This document shows positions 46,571-55,919 of a stretch of DNA of 64,000 bases, piece after piece. The DNA comes from Limnoperna fortunei (lineage: Eukaryota > Mollusca > Bivalvia > Mytilida > Modiolidae). The DNA is taken from positions 99,056,805-99,120,804 of the forward strand of contig OX104111.1 of the NCBI GenBank assembly GCA_944474755.1. The letters are read 5' to 3'. Made by a program: the position numbers and the translations under genes. The notes beneath the pieces are model-generated. The model was given only the letters and a program-made list of their open reading frames with translations, ran no database searches and was not told where the DNA came from. Every line of letters begins with the position of its first letter. Positions within the stretch are counted from its first letter, which is position 1.

Positions 46571-47133
46571 TTTATATCACCGCGACGGTGGTTCTCGTAT
46601 ACGTTTGTCTGTCCATTCTTCTGTCTGGTCTGTCCATCCAAATTTGGATTCCTGAAGCATTCATCTGATTTAAATGAAACAAGGGATATTGTTACATATC
46701 ATCTATTGATTTTTTTGGTAAATACTGCAAATTTTTAGTTTTTACTCTGTAACTTAAATGCCATAACAGCTAGAGTGAAGCTGTTAAGTGCTCAAATGAT
46801 CAGCAAAGTAAGGCCTACAAATCATTGCTTAGTCTAGAATTGTTAGGTGACTATAGGAGTTATTGTCCTTTAATGACAAGGGAGACCTAGAGTAAAACTG
46901 TAAATTAGTAGATTAACCTGAAGGACAAGGCTTACAAATCATTTAATTGTCAGAAATTGTTTGATGGCATATTATAGGAGTTAATGCACTTAACCAAAAT
47001 TTGTGAAGAAATGTTTAGTTTTTGTCCAGTAGCTTAAAAGCTATAAGTAGACTGTAAATTGTAAAAATGTATATATAGTTTGTCATTTGTGTTCCAGGTG
47101 AACGATTACAGGCTACTGGGAGCCTCTAGTTTC
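46571..47133 (+). mobile_element. hairpin-headed element with family C tail, apparently chimeric
   Basis: The head hairpin ATCACCG-CGA-CGGTGGT starts at about 46574. The 3' end CCAGGTGAACGATTACAGG then CTACTGGGAGCCTCTAG is that of family C, and the distant arm does not match this head. The body has GGAGTTATTGTCCTTTAATG, as in family C copy 2. It may be a recombinant of two families. Confidence 0.5.
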
Positions 47134-47730
47134 TTTTAGGTAAGCCTTTGATATTGGGCATGTGAGTAGATCATTTGAAGGTGCCGTGGTGCATACAATT
47201 GTTGGTGATCTTTGACCTCAATGTCACATTAATTCCTGAATGACAAATTCTTCTTCTTTTGGTATCCAGTTATCCATCACTAATGATGATTACTAACTGT
47301 TGCGCATGCGTGGTACATTCTTTGTGTCCAGGCTTTAACTGTTTTCTCTTTTAATGTAGGCATGTGGGTAGATCATTTTAATGTGTCGGTACCATCGTTG
47401 GTGATCTTTGACCTTAATGTCTAATTATTGCTCTCTGAACGACAAATTTCTATATGAGCATTTGATTTCTAGACGATCCGTCCCCTAACCAATCCGTCCC
47501 CTAGTCGAACCGTCCCCAAGTCGATACGTCCCAGGTCGATTCGTCCCTTGGGCGTTCCGGTCCCAGTAAAACCAAAGGTAGGGAAAATCAATAAAGAAGG
47601 TAGGTAAAATATGTGTAAAAAGACATTCATAAGTAGTATTTTAAAGTATGGAAAGTATGGTAGTACACAGGAATTCACTATTTTGATTGCCGAGTATGCA
47701 TGCGAATTTAGTGACCATGATACAGATAAT
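47134..47730. other. repeat-poor flank with a degenerate CGTCCC tandem
   Basis: At 47471-47556 the motif CCGTCCC or CGTCCC recurs five times at about 16-bp spacing (with TCGAT between). Elsewhere there is only AT-rich sequence. The minus-strand frame at 47469-47678 reads the tandem and is not a gene. Confidence 0.45.
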
Positions 47731-47737
47731 GATTGCT

Positions 47738-47778
47738 CAGGGACAGTCTATACTAACTGTTAGTATAGACTGTCCCTG
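47738..47778. mobile_element. 41-bp palindromic insertion with 7-bp target duplication
   Basis: CAGGGACAGTCTATACTAAC is followed by one T and its exact reverse complement. The palindrome is flanked on both sides by GATTGCT (47731-47737 and 47779-47785). A related palindrome lies at 48984-49030. Confidence 0.75.
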
Positions 47779-47862
47779 GATTGCTTTACTTAAGTCTTCT
47801 GAAGAAAATTTTTTTTCATTATGTGGACATGTAATTGTAAAACCAAAGGTAGGTATAAATAT

Positions 47863-48198
47863 ATAAAAACAAGTTCTATCTTTAAAAAAGATAACCGACG
47901 CAGTACAGATATAAATTGAGTTATGCATTGAACTACGAATCGCCTTTATTGTCGCCTTTATTGTCATACAAATTCCCCGTTTCAATAGACCAGAAATGTT
48001 TGATGGAAATTTTTTGGGGGAAGTACTGACGGACAATTATTACTACGTGAATGAAATCATGAACCTATAAATTAACACTAGTCCCAGATGAAACGAGTTT
48101 GAAATTATTCATTTATACATGTGTGCCCCCTTAACAGATTTACCAAGCATACAGTTAACCTAAAATTGATAATGTACATACAACTACATGTACTTTGC
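47863..48198. repeat. direct repeat, left copy
   Basis: Nearly identical to 63656-64000 in the same orientation. Differences seen: a 12-bp duplication (CGCCTTTATTGT) present only here, a short TTAACAC/TTAAAC change, a ~21-24-bp stretch missing after GTGTGCCCCC, and a few substitutions. The parent sequence is unknown. Confidence 0.9.
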
Positions 48199-48983
48199 TG
48201 TACATGTACATGTATTCCAGAAAGTTTATTGCTATTATGTATTGAAACCCAATGCCTAAGATATAGAAATGAAGTTTGTTCTGCGAGCACCAAAGCAGTT
48301 ATACAATAATGTAAACAAATTGAATATTAGAATTTTTTTAATAAAATGTTAATAGTTTAAAATTTACTGAATAAGCAAAGTATACTTTACAATTAGAGCC
48401 ACAACTCTCTATCTATGTGTGTACTACGACGGACGCCCAAGAACAATAATACATTTAATTTAATATCAACATGAATATAAAATGATTGTTAATTTGTATT
48501 TAGAAATTAATTAAAATTTCGTCTCTTCGTCTTTTTAATCCTCCATAAAAGCCCGCTAAAATCCAGCGTGTTAATATGCATTTAATTTGCGCTGTACTTC
48601 AAATAAAAAATATTTAACATTTTTGTACAAGTTGTTTGATATAAAATTTTACAAACTGCAGCCCATCTCTATAGTTCTTTATACTTAAATTGCAGTATGA
48701 AATAATTTTATAAACAAACAGACGGTAAAATCTAATAATAATAGTACACAATTTGAAAGGTGAATTACCACCCTGTTCCGAGCCCCTGTCCAATTTACCA
48801 CCCTGTTCCGAACCCCCGTTCAATTGGTTTTTAACCAATCAAGAAACAGAATTACGAGAGGTGAAGTGTCATGAGGTCAAAGGGTAAAAAGTGAATATAA
48901 TACCGACTGCGTCGGAAAAAAGTCGAATTTTTAATTACGCCGATTATGCATGATCGTGCATGCGAATGTGTCTTCATTTTTAC
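48199..48983. other. intergenic sequence with a small duplication
   Basis: TTACCACCCTGTTCCGARCC occurs twice 32 bp apart at 48766 and 48798. ACATGTAC repeats at 48186-48212. A small hairpin CCGACTGCGTCGG lies at 48903-48915. Confidence 0.45.
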
Positions 48984-49030
48984 CAGGGACAGTCTATATA
49001 CTATACTAAAGTTAGTATATACTGTCCCTG
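48984..49030. mobile_element. 47-bp palindromic insertion with 7-bp target duplication
   Basis: The outer arms are CAGGGACAGT and ACTGTCCCTG and the inner text ATACTAAAGTTAGTAT is near-palindromic. It is flanked by TTTTTAC at 48977-48983 and 49031-49037. Same family as 47738-47778, but a different target site. Confidence 0.72.
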
Positions 49031-49037
49031 TTTTTAC

Positions 49038-49837
49038 GTATTCTTACTTCTTTAATTACGGTATGGTTTTACGTGTACGTTTAATTAAATTGTAATTGTT
49101 ATTTATTATTGATCTCTTTGAAACCTGTAATTTGTTACCAACATTTGACACGTGTCAGATAATAGTTATTATTTATGTGAAATTATGCCTTACTTGATAA
49201 ATTTTGTCTGAAAACCATATTTTCCCACCATAATGTCTCGTAAGCGGATGAAGTTTCCGCTGAAAACTGCGATACCACAGAACTCTATAAACTCCTTTTT
49301 ATTTATACAACTAATTTAAAATGTTGTATGCATTTAAATATGCCTTATTGTAAACAAATGTGTCTTTAAACCCCAAATTGGTTCCGAGATTTGTTCATCC
49401 GTATGTCTCGTTGAGAGCGGCGGAAGTTTTTCATGAAAAAAAGCTGTACCACAGAACACCACCGAATTTGAATTCAAAAAAGCTATTTAAAACTGTTTAT
49501 TTATGTTGATAGCAGTCCCTATATATCAGTTATTAGTTTCTAGGAATTCGAGTCAAAACGCCCCATTGTCAAAACGCCCCCGTTTTCCAAAACCAAAAAC
49601 ATTTATGTCAGTAAGAGAATATTAAGATATAGCAGAATACAAAATATATACATTCATGATAGTAAGAAATTATTTACATATAGCAGAATACAAATATATA
49701 CATTAATAGTAAGAAAACATTCACATATAGCAGACGACAAAATATATACATTCATGAAAGTAAGAAAAGATCGTAAGAAAATATTTACACATAGCAGAAT
49801 ACAAATATATACATCAATATGAAAATAACGAAATGTT
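49038..49837. repeat. diverged direct repeat and an AT-rich tandem repeat
   Basis: Two related blocks begin ATGTCTCGTaagcgg (49233) and ATGTCTCGTtgagag (49404) and both end TACCACAGAAC. From 49608 to 49825 about four ~50-bp units contain ATATAGCAGAATACAAATAT followed by ATACATTcAT. Between them is GTCAAAACGCCCC twice (49552-49580). Confidence 0.55.
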
Positions 49838-51727
49838 TTAATTGTCTGCAGGGGAATTTATCCTCGCAATGCGGGTCAAAAGTCTACTTGTGGACAGCTG
49901 GTGAGCTCTATACATTTCCCACAACGAAAATATCTCTGCCTATGAAGTTCTAACAGCTGTACGCTGGTATCGTGTAAGCTTATCCTCTGAAACCAGCTTT
50001 CTCTGCAGTGGGATGACGGCTGCCTCTTGGTACAATAGAGGAATCAGTTCATAGAACTGTGGCTTCCTGTCTCCAGCTTTCTTATTCAGGCGACGATGCC
50101 ACCCCTCGACATCGTTATTGGTTCGAATTGAATACCCGAACACAGTCCAGTTCTGTACTTTGTATGTGTTGTTTCTGATCCATGTTCTTTCCATGTAGTC
50201 GCTAGCTTCTTTAAGGCTGGGTCTGTTACCGACTCTGTCAGTTGGATGAATGCTGGCAGTATATGTTCTCCTGGCAAGTAAGACAGAGCCATGAGTTTAC
50301 GGCAAACCTTGAACACGGGATCCTTGTGAAAGTAGTGGTACTCTTTGTTTGTATGATGTTTAACGCCACTTCCTTTCAGCAATAAAGTTTCATATATGAA
50401 TGGATGGCACGTACATGAATTAAACATTATACATAATTATATAAACTAGAAATGTATTGTACTATGTATTGTACTATTGCGGTCATGATAAGCATGGACT
50501 TGATTACATAACATGTATGTGAATAAAAGAATAAAAGAAACTTCTTGTATAACAATTGTATATACATGTAACGTATCACAATACAAAGTACATCACAAAA
50601 GATTTTGGAAACAGCTTATATATATAATAGAAGTTTGTCATCAACAATACCAAGGTTTATAGAATTTACTACGCCAGACGCGCGTTTCGTCTAATCAAGA
50701 CACGTCAGTGACGCTCGAACCCAAAAAGATTTATTTATAGTTCCCTAACATCATATAGTTTTTTTGTGTTTACCCTTATGTTTAGAAAATGATACTTACT
50801 GTTCTAGTTGATCTGTTGGAACTTCAAACGGGGCACTAATATTAAAGGACGTCTCTATTGTATGGCTCTCATGGTTTATGCTAGTGTGAGACTGACGCTG
50901 GCTGTGATCAGGGTTGCTGTGCGAGTCTGTTGTAACGTCTTGGTTGAGTGATATGTGAAATGTACCATGCTCCAATGAAGATCTAGTGCTTTCACTAACT
51001 GGCTTGCATCTAACACATACAAATGGTATCTTGGTACCAGTTAAAACTGCATGCCGACAGGACGAAATACTGATACCTAAAAAGACCACAACGGTATATT
51101 AAAACATACAATTCGTTCCTATGTATATGTCGGAGTTTTTTCTTGTGACGTATCGAAAACAAGTTGGATAACATTTTAAAATTTCAAAACAGCACCCCTC
51201 GTAATATTTAACATGAAGATGGCACGTGGCGTACGTTAGTGTGACTAATTAATATATCAATTGATTTATGACCCTTATTATCAGATAACGACTCGTGCAT
51301 TGATTATTTATTAACTGTTGGTAGTCCATAAATAAATTAATAATTAATTATTTAGTGCCTTAAGTTCAAAAGCATATATATATCATTGGGGGGCTATATA
51401 TGAATGAGTTTTTTGTTCTAATAATATTAAGTGAAATTTTTACAAATAAATAAATTTATAGAAAAAGTATGATGAAACAATTCAACAAATGAGATATATT
51501 AAAGAAATAGTTCGATATTTCTTATAAATGACATAATTTTAGTAAGCTTCTTTAAACAAAAGTAATCATGTAACAACGATAATTTTATTTACAATATGGC
51601 TATAAAATTAAATAAATCTTACCAGTACATGTCCTGTGTGTCACAGATCCACATAAGTCGCAGCACAACGCATTGACAATCAAAGAGTTCGAACAGAGCG
51701 CTCACAAATAGTACACGAAGAATCCAT
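49838..51727 (-). pseudogene. MULE-type transposase gene, middle deleted
   Basis: Read on the minus strand. Exon 1 (51727-51623) gives MDSSCTICERSVRT, a frame change, then IVNALCCDLCGSVTHRTCTG: a C-x2-C / C-x2-C...H-x2-C zinc-binding start. Donor GTAAGA. Exon 2 (51076-50800) joins in phase through TG|ISISSCRHAVLTGTKIPFVC to CVRCKP, then a polar linker. From about 50330 down, the C-terminal part appears: KVCRKLMALSYLPGEHILPA, then after a frameshift near 50190 RTNNDVEGWHRRLNKKAG, then LLYQEAAVIPLQRKLVS. After TAG in the same frame come IFSLWEMYRA and the end at 49838. RTNNDVEGWH-type text is typical of the C-terminal part of invertebrate MULE transposases as I know them. The DDE core is absent. 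A SINE tail (GTGGCGTTAAACATCATACA) lies at the deletion edge. Confidence 0.72.
50636..50735. repeat. short dispersed repeat (CGCCAGACGCGCGTTTCGTC type)
   Basis: A GC-rich island in AT-rich DNA: TTTACTACGCCAGACGCGCG then TTTCGTCT, followed by CAGTGACGCTC. I associate this text with repeats common in mussels. It lies in the intron between exon 2 and the C-terminal part of the MULE relic. No second copy in the window. Confidence 0.4.
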
Positions 51728-52700
51728 GGTTTTAGATATAAAAAGTGAAAACGGACTTTCTTATATAAGGTTTTTATCATAATTATTAATTTCAATTGGA
51801 ATACTTTGATCTAACCTATCAAAAAATGTTCAAAAAATGTTTGACATATATTCCCAACCTCCCAAGCGTTAATAACATTTCTATTGTTTTAAGATTCTAC
51901 TCTGTTATTGTCTTATTTGTATTCCAGTATGGCTTGAGTAAAACACAATCTGTTATGCTTATATTATTTTATAGATGCATACCGTTGTGTTAATTATCAT
52001 CAAAGCAATGATCTACCTGATTAAGTAACCTTTTGTTTTGTTGATGAGCAATCAGTGTTCTTCGTAAGGAAACACAGAACAGTAATACAAACAATGCCTC
52101 TTTGAGGTTACAAGCTTGAATGCTTGTTTAAATTACATTATGAAGATATTTGATTAATCTCGGAATCTGATATTTACTATTATAATGTCCCAGGTTAATA
52201 TGCTGTAAATTCTAATTCTGAATATTTGTCAAAATAGACACGTTTTCTCTAGTATACAAGGAACAGAGAACGGCAATACCACATAACAATAGTTCAATTA
52301 CTTTGTATAGTATATAAAAAGAAATAATTCAAGATTGACGATCAATATGACGACCCACATTAAGCTTTAATACAGTTATACTTCATTGGGGTTTCGAATA
52401 TTGTGTGTGTATGTTTGTGTTTGTGTTTTGTTTTCTTTTTAAAGTGCTAACTTCTTGAAATAATCTTTTATACGTACTATAGAACAGCATAATGTAAGAA
52501 ATTTCATATTTAAAACAAGGAATTCCTTGTTTTAAAAATATATATATATATTTTATAAGTTGTAAAAAATACATTTTTCTTATAAATAAAAAATCATCAT
52601 TGTCATAAAAGACGCTTATTAATAATAATGAGATGTCATGGAGAACCCTTAGCAAAATTGATTTATGACCCGAGCACTACACCAATAAAACCATGGGCTT
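51728..52700. other. intergenic sequence, nothing recognised
   Basis: AT-rich; contains only simple TG and TA runs (52400-52440, 52540-52560). The open frame at 51796-51993 has no support. Confidence 0.4.
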
Positions 52701-52713
52701 ATTTTTTGGAATG

Positions 52714-52983
52714 TTTGTTTTGTTTGTTTGGTGGTGTTTAACGCCACTTTCAGCAATTTTTCAGCTATATCATGGAGTCCAGTTTTTATTGGGGGAGGAA
52801 GCCGGAGTACCCGGAGAAAACCCCCGACCTGCTCTAGGAAAACTGGCAATCCTTGTCAATAAAAATTGGAGTCGAGTACACCCTGCCCGCAGTGAGAATC
52901 GAACCCGCAATCTCAGTGTTGACAGACCACGTGATCAATAGTAGACGAACTACCTTGACCACTCGGCCGCCGAGGCCCCCGTG
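52714..52983 (-). mobile_element. tRNA-derived SINE, copy 2, perfect 13-bp target duplication
   Basis: Minus-strand copy of the 46.0-kb SINE. The head with GGCCGAGTGGTCAAGGTAGT is at the right, the tail (TTAAACACCACCAAACAAAC) at the left. Flanked by ATTTTTTGGAATG at 52701-52713 and 52984-52996. The opposing 63-82-residue frames over it are repeat readings. Confidence 0.9.
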
Positions 52984-53572
52984 ATTTTTTGGAATGGTGT
53001 TACTAAAAAAATCCATAAAGACCAAACTCAGCAGGGTTGTATAACTGAATTGATTTTTTTAAAATTTGTTAAAGAAGTTGTAAAATTTGAACTCGTATAG
53101 ATCTACCGTTTTTTCGACTGTTATATTGTTTGTAAATTGAAATAATAAAAACAAACACACACATATTCTGATCTTCTTGAAATACTCAACCAAATCTAAC
53201 CAAACCATGCAAGAATAATGCTTTAGAAGTCTTTTACATAAATTTCTAATTTTATTCGCGAAATCGTGTTAACCAGAGATAAAAGTCTTGCCTATAGTTG
53301 CCTGAAACTTGAAAGAATCTGAAAAAGTAAAAAAGATTTGCTAATTGGTACAAATGATGTCATTCAGCACGCTCGGGTAAAATATATGGATGCAATGTGC
53401 AGTCTTTTTCTGATTTGCAGAAATAAAACAAAACGCTACAAATCAAAATGAATTGTTTCTTTACTTTGTTAAAGCATCGGTCCCTTAATGTTATGCAGAT
53501 ATGACTTCTTTGACCAGAAATAAAACTTATTGTCCTTTCAAGTTTGCAATGTCCAACCAAGAAGGCTGTAAT

Positions 53573-54914
53573 TTTTAGCTCACCCGAAAGGGTCAGGTGA
53601 GCTATGGTCATCACTTTGCGTCCGTCGTTGTCGGCGGCGGCCGCCTCTGTAAGCGTTTTACATTTTAGTCTTCTCTGAAACCACTTGGCCAATTGAAACC
53701 AAACTTGACCATAATGTTCACTGATTAGGCCTTTACAAAGTTTGTGTTTTTTTTTATTATGATTGGAAAACTAATATGGCGCCACCTTAGGACTTAGTTT
53801 AACATAAGACCCTAAGGGAAAAGAAAAAAAAGGTTTCTTCTATGAAACCGATTAACCAATCAAAACAAAACTTTCTAGCAATATTGTTTGGATGGTCCTT
53901 TATACAGTTTGTGTTTTCTATGCAAATCGAAAATTAAAAATGGTCGCAACCACAGGACTTAGTTTAACATAGGACCCTATTGGAAAAAGTTTAAATGTCT
54001 TCTTCTTTGAAACCGGTTAACCAATCGAAACAAAACTTACTAGCAATATTGTTTGGATGGTCTTTTATAAAGTTTATGTTTTTATCCCAATTGGAAATTC
54101 AAAATGGCCGCCACCGCAGGACTAGTTTAAAATTGGATCCTATTGGAAAACAGTTTAAAAGGCTTCTTCTCTGAAAACGGTTAACCAATCGAAACAAAAC
54201 TTACCAATATTGTTTGAATTGTTCTCTATAAAGTTTATGTTTTTATGCCAATCGGAAATCAAAATGGCCCCCACCACAGGACTAAGTTAAACATAGAACC
54301 CTATGAACAAGTTTTAAAATATTTCTTCTCTGATACCGGTTAACCAATGGAATAAAACTTACTGCCAATATTGTTTGGATGGTCCTCTGCTCTGAACTTT
54401 ATGTTTTTTTATACCAATTGGAAGAACCAAAATGCTTCCACCGCAGGACATAGATTAACATTGGACCCTATGGGAAAAGGTTTAAAATGTCTTCATTTCT
54501 GAAACTGTTTAACCAATGGAAACAAAAGTTACTGGCAATATTGTTTGGGTGGTCTTCGTTAAAGTTTATGTTTTTTATTCGGTAAAAAGCTCTATAGAGC
54601 TTGTGTTATATTGTTATATAATGCGCCGAATGAAAATAAAGTTTCTTATCTTATCTTATCTTATTGCCTACTGGAAATTAAAAATTACCGCCACCGCAGG
54701 ACTTACTTTAACATAGGACCTTATGGGAAAATTTTTAAACAACTTCTCTGAACCCGGTTAACCAATGGTAAGAAACTTTACTAGCAATATTGTTTGGATT
54801 GTCCTCTTTAAAGTTTATTGAAAATTACAGGACTCAGTTTAACATCAGGGAAATGCTATCTTCGTTGCTTATAAAATAATGTGAGATATACAGGCTCTTA
54901 AGAGCCTCTGGTTT
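53573..54914 (+). mobile_element. hairpin-headed element family C, copy 4
   Basis: The head is TTAGCTCACCCGAAAGGGTC then AGGTGAGCTATGG. The body has about seven ~170-bp units close to those of the 32.8-kb copy (TTACTAGCAATATTGTTTGG). The 3' end GTGAGATATACAGGCTCTTA then AGAGCCTCTGG keeps the perfect terminal hairpin, but the distant arm is degraded. A short SINE-like insertion lies at 54580-54664. Confidence 0.7.
54580..54664 (+). mobile_element. ~85-bp SINE-tail insertion ending in (CTTAT)n
   Basis: Inside family C copy 4 the unit breaks after GTTTATGTTTTTTATTC and resumes at TTATTGCCTACTGG, whereas 33965-33990 reads without interruption. The insert contains AAGCTCTATAGAGCTT and AATAAAGTTTCTTATCTTAT with four CTTAT units. 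TTATT on both sides is probably the target duplication. Confidence 0.65.
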
Positions 54915-55079
54915 AAATGGAAACTATTATTCAACATAGGTATGTAAATCACATTGAAGTAAAATCTGGAATAAATTTGCTATTTTAATCATTTCTGTTT
55001 GGCCAATCCATTTAACTATTGAACAACGACGAACAAGTACTACATGTACTACTTCCGGGCCATAAAATGAGGGGGTGGA

Positions 55080-55615
55080 CAAAGGGGTACCTTTCTCCTT
55101 TCTCCCTACCCTCGGCTCCTTTCTCCCTCCCCTCTACTTCTTTCTCCCTCCCTTCTGCTCCTTTCTCCCTCCCCTCTGCTCCTTTCTCCCTCCCTTCTTT
55201 ACACTTCTCCCTCTTTAAAACCCTATAGCAATAGAAAATATCACTGAATTTTTACTCAAAACTGATATAAATTTGGGACATAAAGCATAAACTGCTTTTA
55301 CAAACAAAGCATGCCTCGTGACACATTATCAACTGAATTTAATTGGTGTATGGTGCACCCCTTTGTCAAAAATATGAGGATCATAAACTGTGACCGGTAG
55401 ATTTCTGAAATCAGGACACTGAAACCTAATGGCAATCATACAGCCAGACCTGTTGTCCACATAAACCCATAGTCCAAACAGATCTCAAGTCCATACAAAC
55501 CTATAGTCCACACAGACCTATGGTCCATACAGACTTATTTTCCACATAGATCTATAATCCACTTGCACTTCTAGTACACCAACACACGTAGTCCACACAG
55601 ACCTAAATGTCCAGA
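55080..55615. repeat. two low-complexity tandems
   Basis: At 55088-55213 about six ~21-bp units of GCTCCTTTCTCCCTCCCCTC make a pure-pyrimidine strand, which also occurs at 58078-58215. At 55445-55615 a degenerate ~19-bp unit, AGTCCACACAGACCTAT, repeats about nine times. Confidence 0.7.
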
Positions 55616-55919
55616 AAATAATATAGTGTATTCTTAACTACAATTAACACTTTAGAAATTCTTTAAAATAAGACAACCTTGCATTTTTAAACTTTTAGAA
55701 AACTGTTTCAGTCACAATTAAGAGTATTCTACACTTAAATTTACAGGCAGCATTTAATAGTTTTACACTTAGAGTAAAATTTCGATTAGTTAAAAATTCA
55801 TTCATGTACAGGCCTAGATTTATAAAAACAAAACTCAGATTCAATTCTCATACTTTTGAGTTATTTCATAACTACCACAGCAACATAAAAAAATTCTCAA
55901 GTTCGGATCGACTTAAAGG

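Noticed and set aside
46571..46738. Frame MSRTTSNFVWAITIFIS... as a gene
   Set aside because: It reads through the head of a hairpin-type repeat.
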